The translations under genes and the position numbers were made by a program. The notes below the pieces were generated by a model. It had not been told where the DNA came from and made no database searches. It saw nothing but the letters and a program-made list of their open reading frames with translations. A stretch of DNA of 64,000 nucleotides from Cupriavidus sp. AU9028 (GTDB taxonomy: Bacteria > Pseudomonadota > Gammaproteobacteria > Burkholderiales > Burkholderiaceae), in assembly GCF_019795295.1 (NCBI RefSeq), contig NZ_JAIMCG010000016.1, forward strand, positions 56,195 to 120,194, in the 5' to 3' direction. This document shows positions 41,902-50,425 of the stretch, piece after piece; within the stretch, counting starts at the first letter, position 1, and the number at the start of each line of letters is the position of its first letter.

Positions 41902-42819
41902 TCACAACACTGCGGCCTTCACTATGGTTGCGCTGAGGCGATCGCAGGTCCGGCTGCTGACCAGTCCTAGCGTACGGCTGACTTCGTCACGGCTCCGTCC
42001 CGCTAGTAAGTGGCGTCGGCCATACGTGTTCCGCAAGGTGCGTGGACTCGGCTCAGCGCCTGCGTAGCCAAGCCCCTTCAACGCTGCCGAAACGATCCGG
42101 CCAAGGCTCATGTCGGTAACTGGTCGACCGTCGGGTGTGAGCGTGAAGAGAAGGTCGCCCGCGACAGGAATCTTCTGGCGCCGCGCGATCCACTCTTGTA
42201 GAAGCGGCACCGCAAAACCGTCGATATGGACGGTCCGTACGTCCCTCGCGCCGCGTGCAGGGACAACGAGATAGGGTGGAGCGGCAGCGGGCTGCAGGTT
42301 TTGCATCCGCGCGCCTCGCAACTCAGCAGCGGTGATCCCGGTCGCCAGCAAGACTCCAACGATGGCCCTATTCCGCAGACCAGCAAGGTTGTCAGGCGGA
42401 GAAGCGACATACGCCTGCAAACGCGCGTCCTCTGCCTCATTGAGAAATTGCGGCATCGGGTCGTGTTCGGGCCAGCTCTCGGAGCAAAGTAGGGCGGAAG
42501 CGGGGTTGTCGTGGCGAACCCCCGAAAACACCAGGTGGCGGCATAGTCGATCGAGGAGCTTTACGTAGCGCATTCGCGTCTGCTGCGAGTACGACCTCGC
42601 GTCCCCTGACTGCCAGAACGAAGCGATATCGGCGCTTCCGAAGGATGCGACGCTTTGCCCGTTGGCGACCAGGTGCTTGAGAAAGTTCTCGAACATCGCC
42701 CGGTGTTGCACCACGGATCGTGGAGAGAAGGGGCGACGATCGGAGCCGGCTGCTTCGCGGGCTTGCCAATCCTGGTAAGCGAGCGAGGGATTGCTGAGCC
42801 AAAAGGTGCGAGAAGTCAT
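41902..42819 (-). CDS. Degenerate tyrosine recombinase
   Basis: 305 aa from the ATG at 42819. The fold is clear: a SAM-like N-terminal domain (SVVQHRAMFENFLKHLVANG) and a recombinase C-terminal domain (RNRAIVGVLLATGITAAELR, SPRTLRNTYGRRHLLAG). Catalytic positions are lost: GLR is GIT, the first His of HxxR is Arg, LGH is LGL, and no Tyr follows (SSRTCDRLS). It probably binds DNA without cutting. It lies eight bases after the DUF6884-like gene. Confidence 0.75.
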   Translation of the reverse strand: MTSRTFWLSNPSLAYQDWQAREAAGSDRRPFSPRSVVQHRAMFENFLKHLVANGQSVASFGSADIASFWQSGDARSYSQQTRMRYVKLLDRLCRHLVFSGVRHDNPASALLCSESWPEHDPMPQFLNEAEDARLQAYVASPPDNLAGLRNRAIVGVLLATGITAAELRGARMQNLQPAAAPPYLVVPARGARDVRTVHIDGFAVPLLQEWIARRQKIPVAGDLLFTLTPDGRPVTDMSLGRIVSAALKGLGYAGAEPSPRTLRNTYGRRHLLAGRSRDEVSRTLGLVSSRTCDRLSATIVKAAVL

Positions 42820-42827
42820 GGCTGCTG

Positions 42828-43688
42828 TTATATACTGAAGTTGCCCCACCACAAACACCTGCCGCCTCCTTCGAGGCGGTAGAGCCTCCAAAAGAAGGGG
42901 CCTCCAGGCCTGCCCTTGGACAGCATGTGCTTAGGGGGAATGGACTGTGGTGCAAGGTCCGTGACAGCAACCCACCGCGGGCTGGGCTTCACATGTCCGC
43001 GGGCAACGCGGTCGACTTCGACTTCGGCAGTTGGCCCAGCCGGCCCCAAGAAGAGTGATAGCACCCGAGCCCTCTCAGCGGATACCGCCGGCGCAGCCCT
43101 ATAGCGCAGGTCGACAACGGCGCCGGCCTCAAGCCATCCATACCTTCGGAAGGTCGTCATTCCGTTCCCATGCTGCCCAATACAATCGGAAAACGTGGGT
43201 GCGACGCTTCTGAGGAACTCCCCAAGCTGCGAGCGCTGCATGCCGATGCCACTGGTTGCCTCGTTGATGCAGATCCTTGCCGAATACCTTCGAGCGATTG
43301 CTGCTCGCATGACGCGGCGATATTCCTTCCCGCCGGCCAGCAGCACCCGGCGGACGTCGGTGGGCCAGGGGGTGTTCTGAACGAGCTCGTCTAGGCCCGC
43401 CAGAAATTGGTCAGCGCGCGCGGGGGACATCCGCTCCTCGTACGGCTTGAGAAGGGCCGCGGGATCCAGAAAACCGTGGCGTGCGGATAGGATGAGCACC
43501 GCCGGTTCCCCGCCGGCGCGGACGTGCGCGCGATACGACTGGAACATGACGCCCTGGTACAAATCCATCGCTGGGGCTGGTCGGTCGAGCTTTCTGCCGG
43601 AGCACGCAAGCAGCAGTAGGGCGGCCGGATCCGTGTAGGGATGCTGATCCGAGTGCCGCGGTGCGGCAGATGGCGAAGTAGGGACCAT
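42828..43688 (-). CDS. DUF6884-like protein
   Basis: 286 aa from the ATG at 43688. LLLACSGRKLDRPAPAMDLY, FQSYRAHV, LSARHGFLDPAA and LKPYEERM follow the DUF6884 pattern, a small fold distantly related to nucleic-acid base-modification enzymes. The C-terminal 130 residues are unfamiliar. It is operonic with the degenerate recombinase. Function unknown. Confidence 0.65.
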   Translation of the reverse strand: MVPTSPSAAPRHSDQHPYTDPAALLLLACSGRKLDRPAPAMDLYQGVMFQSYRAHVRAGGEPAVLILSARHGFLDPAALLKPYEERMSPARADQFLAGLDELVQNTPWPTDVRRVLLAGGKEYRRVMRAAIARRYSARICINEATSGIGMQRSQLGEFLRSVAPTFSDCIGQHGNGMTTFRRYGWLEAGAVVDLRYRAAPAVSAERARVLSLFLGPAGPTAEVEVDRVARGHVKPSPRWVAVTDLAPQSIPPKHMLSKGRPGGPFFWRLYRLEGGGRCLWWGNFSI

Positions 43689-43964
43689 GATGCAGTTGTT
43701 GCGTTGAGACCGCTTCAACCCTACCGGCTCTCGCCTGTAGTCAAGGCACGCGAACGGGTCGCGCCACAATCTGCCGCGATTTACACTCGCTTCCTCGGCA
43801 CCACTAATTTTGCGACGCTTCGATGGCTGTTCTTTTACTACAACGGTCCCTTGTGCAAGGGAACATATTGGGCGGTTGGGCGCCCGGGCATAAGTTAGGA
43901 TTTTTGGCTTTCGCACCCGCACTCACCGATGAGCACTCCGGGATGCGTTCATTGGAGTAACAGT
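43689..43964. other. Divergent promoter region
   Basis: Between the minus-strand DUF6884-like gene and the plus-strand short gene; AT-richer than its surroundings (TTTTACTACAACGG and similar). No specific motif identified. Confidence 0.35.
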
Positions 43965-44093
43965 ATGGCTCTGTCCACCGGGCAATTATTCGAAGGTATC
44001 GTGATGCGCCTATCGGAAAAGCAGGGCGGTGGTGCCTGGGCGGGGTGGAGGCCGGGCCTGGCGCGGCCTGCGACCGGGCAGGGCAGCGCCTAG
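43965..44093 (+). CDS. 42-aa protein, possibly a truncated gene
   Basis: MALSTGQLFEGIVMRLSEKQ then a Gly/Trp/Arg-rich end (GWRPGLARPATGQ). TTGGAG is eight bases upstream of the ATG, so it is probably translated. The start looks like that of a longer protein; the stop may reflect truncation by the rearrangements that left the IS remnant nearby. Confidence 0.4.
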   Translation: MALSTGQLFEGIVMRLSEKQGGGAWAGWRPGLARPATGQGSA

Positions 44094-44254
44094 ATGCGCC
44101 GGATAGCAACCCGGCGTTCCGTCCGGCGAGGGGCCGTTACCGGCCAGGAGCAGACTGATGCAATCAGTCTGCTTACGGGTCGGATGATCACACCGGCAGT
44201 CCTCCGGTGCTGTGCACTCCACGTTTTCACCAGATTCTGCGAAAAGGGAGATCA
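44094..44254 (+). promoter_or_regulatory. Dense hairpin region before the gene at 44255
   Basis: Four consecutive stems: GCCGG..CCGGC (44098-44115), GGCCG/CGGCC (44135-44145), GCAGACTGAT/ATCAGTCTGC (44151-44173) and CACCGG/CCGGTG (44191-44210). The third is a perfect 10-bp stem with a short loop. No T run follows. Confidence 0.45.
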
Positions 44255-44965
44255 ATGAAATCGGCGAAGAAAAAATCAAATGCGAGCGCGCCTTGGTTGA
44301 TGAAGCACTCGGCGCTGTCCTATGCCAATCAATGGTTCACGACAGACCGCAAGTTCATGAAGGAGCTGAGAAAAAACGGCGCCAACGGAATTGATCATCT
44401 CGTTCTGGGAGAACTCGCGGCGAAGTACATGGTGGCCCGCGGATTCAAGACCGAAAAGGACAATCCGCGCTCGAGCGGTCAACGATGGGTGACGGCGGCA
44501 GCGCACTTAGCGGCCGCCGCTCAAAGCGAGGAGCAAGCTGAGGTCAAGGTACACACTCTCGCGATTGAACTCGGCAAGGTCGCGCCGGTAAAGAGCATTA
44601 CTGGAACCAATCTGCTGTCGGCAGCCACGAAGTTCTTATGGTTTGCTGGCGAGCACGAGGTGCGAATACTGGACAAGCGAGCAGTTGATGCACTCGGCTG
44701 CCTCAGAGGTTCTCGAGGAAAATTGGGTGTCGACTACGAGCAGTATGCGGCAGTCTGGAAAGATCAGTTCAACGCGCACAAGGGAGTTCTGGCGGAAGCG
44801 CTTGTCGACCTGCCTCGCCAGCTCGCGTGGACTTGCATCCCGTCCGGTGTGCATGCCGAGGCAAAGGCGGTTTTCAAAGAAGTTTGGTTCGCTGACCGCA
44901 TTTTCGACAAGTACCTCTGGACACTCGGAGTCGGCGCAGATGGCGGGGCTACGTCGTTTGTCTAG
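44255..44965 (+). CDS. Unknown accessory protein
   Basis: 236 aa from the ATG at 44255 with AAGGGAG upstream. Lys-rich start (MKSAKKKSNASAPW), then a helical soluble domain (KFLWFAGEHEVRILDKRAV, YEQYAAVWKDQFN). The LWFAGEHEVRILDKRA segment looks like a helical protein of the kind seen in restriction or defence loci, but no family is assigned. Confidence 0.6.
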   Translation: MKSAKKKSNASAPWLMKHSALSYANQWFTTDRKFMKELRKNGANGIDHLVLGELAAKYMVARGFKTEKDNPRSSGQRWVTAAAHLAAAAQSEEQAEVKVHTLAIELGKVAPVKSITGTNLLSAATKFLWFAGEHEVRILDKRAVDALGCLRGSRGKLGVDYEQYAAVWKDQFNAHKGVLAEALVDLPRQLAWTCIPSGVHAEAKAVFKEVWFADRIFDKYLWTLGVGADGGATSFV

Positions 44966-44999
44966 GCTGACGCGCAACGACTGAACGTGTGCGCCGCGG

Positions 45000-45238
45000 C
45001 ACGGGATTCGAGACCCGGCGGCAACTGCTGGTGTCCTGGGCGGCCCAACCGTCCATTGACAAGCGATGCCGGCCGGCCCCTCAGCCTGGTACCGCCGCAG
45101 CAGTCGCAACGTCTGCCGCGTCGACAGTTGTAGCCGAGCCGCCGCAATCCCGGTCTTGAGCATGCCGTCTGCCAAGGCCTGCAGCACCTTCAGTCGATCG
45201 CTCTGCCGCATGGTGAGCGTAATTCGGTCTAGGTTCAT
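45000..45238 (-). pseudogene. Truncated, frameshifted ISNCY transposase
   Basis: MNLDRITLTMRQSDRLKVLQ, then TGIAAARLQLSTRQTLRLLR and RRYQAEGPAG form the helix-turn-helix start of an ISNCY-family transposase. After PAG the frame changes: GRLGRPGHQQLPPGLESR, the expected continuation, is read in another frame. Nothing of the catalytic domain remains. Confidence 0.7.
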
Positions 45239-45320
45239 GGCGGCTCCCGTGGGGATGGCAGCCGCTCAGGGTACGCTAGCTCAGTCGGACATTTGAAATT
45301 GGCTAAAACCGGACATTACA
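45000..45320 (-). mobile_element. Remnant of an ISNCY (IS1202-type) element
   Basis: One end of an insertion sequence: transposase start at 45238 and, beyond it, a terminus with two TGTCCG copies on the minus strand (CCGGACATT at 45311-45319 on plus, and TCGGACATTTG at 45286-45296). The other end is missing, and sequence similarity stops near 45000. Confidence 0.6.
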
Positions 45321-45357
45321 ATTAGCTCCAACAGCTCCGTGACCGATAATATAAATT

Positions 45358-45594
45358 ATGTCAAAAAATCGTTCCCAGATTGTTCGAGTCTCTCAAAGGG
45401 AGACGGGTATCAAGAAGTATCGGACTGCCACAGCAGTCGAGGCGGAGGTAGAACGCGAGCGGCGCACCGCCGAAATGATGGTAGGACTGCGCCCGCGGTC
45501 CATTGCCAAGGTCCGGAAAAACCGCGCAGAGGAGCCTAAAGGTGAGCCGAGCAAGGGCTTCGTCTCTTCCATATACGGCCGTACCAAGTACTAA
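45358..45594 (+). CDS. Small basic unknown protein
   Basis: 78 aa, highly charged (MSKNRSQIVRVSQRETGIKK, VEAEVERERRTAEMM) and probably helical. No good ribosome binding site; the upstream stretch is AT-rich (GATAATATAAATT), which could hold a promoter. It precedes the nuclease-like gene and might be its partner, a common toxin-antitoxin-like layout, but nothing proves it. Confidence 0.45.
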   Translation: MSKNRSQIVRVSQRETGIKKYRTATAVEAEVERERRTAEMMVGLRPRSIAKVRKNRAEEPKGEPSKGFVSSIYGRTKY

Positions 45595-45626
45595 TTCCAA
45601 CTGGAAGAAAGAAGACTATTCCGCCC

Positions 45627-46880
45627 ATGCTCTCTCTCGACCATCCGGAGGTCTGCCAAACGGCCTTGCAGCACCCGCTGGGTATTCATAGCATTCGTAT
45701 CCATGGCGAAGGTGTACCACGGCTCTTACTGAAACTTCCAGTCAGCTACCTACTGCCGATCAAGCTCGGCCACGGTTTTCGCATCTATGTCGTTCCCGTG
45801 GATGTGGCGGACGTAGCCTCTTACGGGCTGATGTGTGCCTTCGATGACGACGACGATGAGCCGTTGGTCTGCTGGAGGATGCTTGATGACCATCCCGACA
45901 CCCACGATCTCCTGCACGCGCTTACCCGTCGTGAGGTTTTCGTCCATCTTTTCGACGAGCAGAATCGGGAGCTAGCCGGCTACCGCGCGATCACCGACGT
46001 TCCACTGGAGGCGAAGGCCCGACTAGATCACCTTAAGTTTCCTAGAATCGACCACGCCGGCTATCACGCCGCTACTGAAGAGGCAAAGGCCTGGTTCGGT
46101 CGTCGGAACCCCACGGATGATGCAGGGGCAATGCGAGTAAAATTTGTCTCGCCTCTCTTCCCTGATGACCAGCTCATCGAAGATGATCGCGATCACCTGT
46201 ATCGTTTCCATGGCGCCAAGGGGCGAGGCTTCACGACGCTTGAACGAGTGGAAGCCGGCTTGCCCCAAGAGCTCGACATTATCCTATTGCTTCAGCGCGT
46301 CTTCCGGCCCGACCAGATTTTTCATGCGCCCCTGCGCCACTACGACAATGAGGAGATCGCCGACGTGGTCGTCCTGACGGACGACGTGTGCCTGGTGATC
46401 CAGGCGAAGGACTCGCCCAACACCTCACAGACTCTGCAGCGGTCTATCGAGCGAAAGCGGACTACGACTAGAAAACAGCTTCGATCGGCGATCAACCAAG
46501 TTGTCGGAGCGCTTAGCTACATCAAACGCACGCGTCCCTTGCGAATGAGGGTGGACGGGGAAGAGGTCGTGGTCGATCTGGGGCAGCGGAACATATTGGC
46601 CCTTGTGGTCGTGCGCGAGCTCTTCTTGGACGACTACGATGCATATAGTGCCTTACTCTTCAATGCGCTCGGCCGCGGAGAGCATCCCTGTCTGGCGTTG
46701 GAGTATGAAGAACTGCACTCTTACACTACGTTCTGTCCTTCACCAGCGCAATTTCTTAGCGCCTATTTCCAGGTATTCGATTCTGCGATGGAGCATGGCG
46801 AGTTTCCCCGCTTGCGATTCGGCCTGAACGATGTGGAAGCCCTCCTGCAAGCACAGGAGAAGACGTCTGGCACGGAGTGA
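45627..46880 (+). CDS. Protein with PD-(D/E)XK-like nuclease core
   Basis: 417 aa. In the second half, EEIADVVVLTDDVCLVIQAKD has the layout of a restriction-type nuclease: Asp246 on one strand and Gln259-Ala-Lys261 on the next (QAK variant of ExK), followed by helices with QLRSAINQVVGAL. The N-terminal 200 residues are unfamiliar. Gene position beside an IS remnant and other accessory genes suggests cargo, perhaps defence. Nuclease function is inferred. Confidence 0.55.
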   Translation: MLSLDHPEVCQTALQHPLGIHSIRIHGEGVPRLLLKLPVSYLLPIKLGHGFRIYVVPVDVADVASYGLMCAFDDDDDEPLVCWRMLDDHPDTHDLLHALTRREVFVHLFDEQNRELAGYRAITDVPLEAKARLDHLKFPRIDHAGYHAATEEAKAWFGRRNPTDDAGAMRVKFVSPLFPDDQLIEDDRDHLYRFHGAKGRGFTTLERVEAGLPQELDIILLLQRVFRPDQIFHAPLRHYDNEEIADVVVLTDDVCLVIQAKDSPNTSQTLQRSIERKRTTTRKQLRSAINQVVGALSYIKRTRPLRMRVDGEEVVVDLGQRNILALVVVRELFLDDYDAYSALLFNALGRGEHPCLALEYEELHSYTTFCPSPAQFLSAYFQVFDSAMEHGEFPRLRFGLNDVEALLQAQEKTSGTE

Positions 46881-47126
46881 ACGGGCGGCTCGGGCTCTTG
46901 TCTTCGCCGGCGTCCTCGATCGGAGCATTGTTAGTGGTGACGCCTTCTGGTGATCACATGTCCAGAGATGTAGCAAGACGATGTGAACTTCGAGCTCCTC
47001 CCTGCTGCTTCTTACGGGTCGCTGCCCCAAGGCAGTTTCCTACCCACTAACGCCTGTCGGACACAAGCCGATACCTGCGTTTGGGTTTTCCGCAGTACAA
47101 GACCAGGATACTCATAGGAGGTCACT
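46881..47126. other. Intergenic region, nothing recognised
   Basis: No terminator, promoter or gene is clear; GGAGG at 47111 belongs to the next gene. Confidence 0.4.
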
Positions 47127-47351
47127 ATGGCGGCAAATATTCATGTCGTCCCCGCTGACGGCAATGGCTGGGCGGTAGAGACGGAAGGCGCCGGTAGGTC
47201 CAATGTCCACTACCAATCTCAGGAGGACGCTATCAAGGCCGCCACCGAAAGGGCGAAAGAGGCAAAGGTCGAGCTGTTCATCCACGGCCGCGATGGCCAG
47301 ATCCGGGAGCGCAACAGCTTCGGCCACGACCCCCGGAACGTGAAGGGATAA
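47127..47351 (+). CDS. DUF2188 family protein
   Basis: 74 aa with GGAGG upstream. IHVVPADGNGWAVETEGAG, then HYQSQEDAIKAATERAKEAK and LFIHGRDGQIRERNSFGHDP are the hallmark of the small DUF2188 fold. These proteins often lie near ligD or ku genes in Burkholderiales; here LigD follows 33 bases later. Confidence 0.82.
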   Translation: MAANIHVVPADGNGWAVETEGAGRSNVHYQSQEDAIKAATERAKEAKVELFIHGRDGQIRERNSFGHDPRNVKG

Positions 47352-47384
47352 GGGTTACTTGTAGCTACGCCGTCGAGTTCACCG

Positions 47385-49868
47385 ATGGCCCGGCAGAAGA
47401 AAGCCAGTTCGGCTCCCTTGGCGAAGTATGACGCCAAACGCGATTTCGCAAGGACGCCGGAGCCCGCCGGGCGTCGGGCGCGGCGCAGCGGGGCCAGCCC
47501 TGAGCTGTCGTTTGTCGTTCAGAAGCACTGGGCCCGACGCCTGCACTATGACTTCCGGCTCGAGCTGGATGGCGTGCTCAAGAGTTGGGCCGTGCCCAAA
47601 GGGCCCAGCTACGACCCCTCGGAGAAGCGAATCGCCGTCCACGTCGAGGACCATCCCCTCGATTATGCATCCTTCGAGGGGGATATACCGGAGGGCAACT
47701 ATGGCGCTGGATCCGTCATTGTTTGGGACCGCGGCACGTGGACCCCTATCGGTGACCCTCACGACGGCTTGGTCGCCGGCAAACTCCTGTTTGACCTCCG
47801 CGGCGAGAAGCTGCTTGGCCGATGGGAACTGGTGAGAATAGCCAAACCTGGGGACCGAAGTGAGCAGTGGATCTTGTTCAAGAAGCGAGACGCATTCTCC
47901 CGGCCGCTCGCTGAGTTCGATGTACTGACCGCTCTGCCTGACAGCGTCGGCCCTGCCTCGACCGCTAGCGAAGGCTCCTCCGGGCAGGACGCCCACGGTG
48001 ACCGAACCTCCATCGAACAAGCGCCCCGCACTCCTTTGCCTGTGAAGCTAGCACCACAACTAGCGACGCTTTCGGCTACCGTGCCGGTCGGAACAGATTG
48101 GCTCATCGAGACCAAATACGATGGATACCGGTTGCTGGCGCGCATTGAGCGCGATGACGTGCGGCTGTTCACCCGGAACAGCCACGACTGGACCAGCAAG
48201 TTCGGACCACTGGTTGCCGACTTGCGTGACTTGGACCTGCAGGAAGGCTGGCTCGACGGTGAGATCGTAGTCCTTCGCAATGACCTGCCAGACTTCAATG
48301 CGCTGCAGAACGCGATTTCGGGGAAGGGCAACGATGAGATCGTCTACTTCCTTTTCGACGTGCCGTACTGGAATGGGCACGACCTGCGTGCCCTCCCCTT
48401 GTCCGAGCGGAAGAACCTGCTCTCCCAGATACTCGAGGAGGCACCCGCACGGCTGCGCTTCAGTGAGGCCATCGATGCACCAGGTCCACAGCTCTTCAAA
48501 GCTGCTTGCGACCTCGGCCTTGAGGGTCTGATGTTCAAACGCGCTGACGCGCCCTACGTGTCGGCTCGGACCGGCACTTGGCTCAAGACAAAGTGCAAGC
48601 TGCGTCAGGAGTTTGTGATCGGCGGGTTTTCTGAGCGCGCGCCGGGGCATGAGATCGGGCGGTTGTACCTCGGCGTCTATGACGGCGAACGGCTGGTCTA
48701 CACCGGCGGTGTAGGAACTGGATGGGACAGCGCTACCGCTGTCCAGCTACGCCGACTGCTAGGCAAGCATGAGATAGACGCGATGCCGTTCGACGTCTAT
48801 GCCAAGGCTAGACGTTGGGGAGGTAGCGCCGGCCCGGCTCGGTGGGTCAAGCCATCCCTGGTCGCTGAAGTGGAGTTCTCAGAATGGACGCCGGAGGGGC
48901 ACGTTCGACACGCGTCCTTCAAAGGCTTGCGCGCTGACCGTCCAGTGAGAAGCGTCCAGAGAGAAACAGCGCAGACTTCCGTGAGCCCGAAAGGCGTAGC
49001 AAGCGTGAGGGTAACTAATCCTGACCGAGTCATCGACGACACCGCAGGAATCACGAAGCTCGAGCTGGTGCGTTACTACGAAAGCATTGCAGAGCGAATG
49101 CTGCCGCATCTGCAAGATCGGCCCTTGTCGCTCGTCCGTGCACCAGAGGGGATCGGCAAGCCGACTTTCTTCCAGAAGCACGCGGAAACTCCCATCCCCG
49201 GCCTGTCGGAATTGCCGGCAAGGCTTTGGCCGGGGCACGCCGCCTTGCTCGTTGCAAACTCCGCGGAGGCCATCGTCACCGCCGCTCAAATGAACGTAGT
49301 GGAGTTCCACACGTGGAATTCTGTGGCGAAGCGGATAACCACACCGGACCGCTTCATACTGGACCTTGATCCGGGCGAAGGCGTGACGTGGCAGGCGATG
49401 AAAGAAGCAGCGCTGCTGGTGAAAGCGCTGCTGGACGAGCTAGGGTTGAAGTCGTGGCTGAAGACCAGTGGAGGCAAAGGCTTGCATGTGGTCGTGCCGC
49501 TGACTGGCCGGCAGGACTATCAAGCCGTGAAGGACTTCTCGAGAGCCGTAGTGCTCCATATCGCTGGGGTGATCCCTCAAAGATTTACTGCCAAGCCTGG
49601 GCCAGCGAATCGGAAGGGCAAGATCTTCGTCGACTACCTTCGGAATGGCCATGCGCAGACCACAGCGGCGGCTTTCTCGGCCCGCGCTCGGCCAGGGATG
49701 GGCGTGTCAATGCCTCTTGCGTGGGAAGAGCTGGCGGACCTGAAAGGTGCTTCAAACTGGACGATTCGCAACGCCAGGGAATACGTCAGCTTCCAACGCG
49801 CCGATCCATGGGCCGAGTATTGGGCGCAGTGCCAAACGTTGGCAAAGGCCATTCGACACTTCGCCTAG
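47385..49868 (+). CDS. ligD: ATP-dependent DNA ligase D
   Basis: 827 aa in the order phosphoesterase, ligase, polymerase. Phosphoesterase domain: HWARRLHYDFRLELDG (His48, His54, Asp56) and DIPEGNYGAG. Ligase domain: adenylated Lys244 in IETKYDGYRL. Polymerase domain from about residue 545: ITKLELVRYYESIAERMLPH, FILDLDPGEGVTW and KTSGGKGLHVVVPL. LigD repairs double-strand breaks by non-homologous end joining with Ku, but no ku gene is in the window, so Ku must be supplied elsewhere. Confidence 0.96.
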   Translation: MARQKKASSAPLAKYDAKRDFARTPEPAGRRARRSGASPELSFVVQKHWARRLHYDFRLELDGVLKSWAVPKGPSYDPSEKRIAVHVEDHPLDYASFEGDIPEGNYGAGSVIVWDRGTWTPIGDPHDGLVAGKLLFDLRGEKLLGRWELVRIAKPGDRSEQWILFKKRDAFSRPLAEFDVLTALPDSVGPASTASEGSSGQDAHGDRTSIEQAPRTPLPVKLAPQLATLSATVPVGTDWLIETKYDGYRLLARIERDDVRLFTRNSHDWTSKFGPLVADLRDLDLQEGWLDGEIVVLRNDLPDFNALQNAISGKGNDEIVYFLFDVPYWNGHDLRALPLSERKNLLSQILEEAPARLRFSEAIDAPGPQLFKAACDLGLEGLMFKRADAPYVSARTGTWLKTKCKLRQEFVIGGFSERAPGHEIGRLYLGVYDGERLVYTGGVGTGWDSATAVQLRRLLGKHEIDAMPFDVYAKARRWGGSAGPARWVKPSLVAEVEFSEWTPEGHVRHASFKGLRADRPVRSVQRETAQTSVSPKGVASVRVTNPDRVIDDTAGITKLELVRYYESIAERMLPHLQDRPLSLVRAPEGIGKPTFFQKHAETPIPGLSELPARLWPGHAALLVANSAEAIVTAAQMNVVEFHTWNSVAKRITTPDRFILDLDPGEGVTWQAMKEAALLVKALLDELGLKSWLKTSGGKGLHVVVPLTGRQDYQAVKDFSRAVVLHIAGVIPQRFTAKPGPANRKGKIFVDYLRNGHAQTTAAAFSARARPGMGVSMPLAWEELADLKGASNWTIRNAREYVSFQRADPWAEYWAQCQTLAKAIRHFA

Positions 49869-49964
49869 CGGACTTGCGATGTTTCCGCCCGCTGACATGG
49901 GCCGCTACTCGCCAGTAAAAATCTCACCGCGCTCCTATGGCCTCGTCGCTCATGCAGGAGTCGC

Positions 49965-50212
49965 TTACCAAGTCCAGCCCTTCGCCTTCATGCAGGCCAA
50001 TAGAGTTTCGTCGCGCCGCATGGCTAGGTCGAACCCCGAAACCATCGCGCTGCGGTAGCTGTTGTCGAACCCGCCTGCATGCATTGTTGCCTCGTAGCTG
50101 CAAGCGTGCTGGTCGGCTTGGAAGCCCGCCTCGGTGGCGCCTAGCTTGGTGAACTTAGTGGTGCAGCCAACCAGCGCGAACGCGGCAACGGCGAGGGAGA
50201 TTTGGCGTTCAT
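49965..50212 (-). pseudogene. Small lipoprotein gene with a frameshift at its start
   Basis: Minus-strand frame QISLAVAAFALVGCTTKFTK (lipobox LVGC), then ACSYEATMHAGGFDNSYRSA and LLACMKAKGWTW before TAA. It has no start codon in frame; the only ATG (50212) is followed by AACGCC where AAACGCC would keep frame. A one-base loss just after the ATG is the simplest reading. A sequencing error is possible. Confidence 0.7.
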
Positions 50213-50386
50213 TTCGCGGTTCTCACGAAAAGCATCTAGCCAGAGACACGTCGATATCGGACGGCGTGTAATGTGGGCGCCACATTAGCACACGTATCAG
50301 CGGGTCGGCACGCGGGCTTGGTTGTCCTTTCACGAAGCGTGATTGAAACCGGGTCTCTACGGCATGCGGTTTAAGGGAAGTGCATA

Positions 50387-50402
50387 CTGTATAGATATAC
50401 AG
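50387..50402 (+). promoter_or_regulatory. LexA box of the imuA-imuB-dnaE2 operon
   Basis: CTGTATAGATATACAG, a CTG-N10-CAG palindrome, ends 23 bases before the imuA start. SOS induction of the mutasome after DNA damage is the expected outcome. Confidence 0.9.
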
Positions 50403-50425
50403 TACACTGATCGAAAGACCGCACC

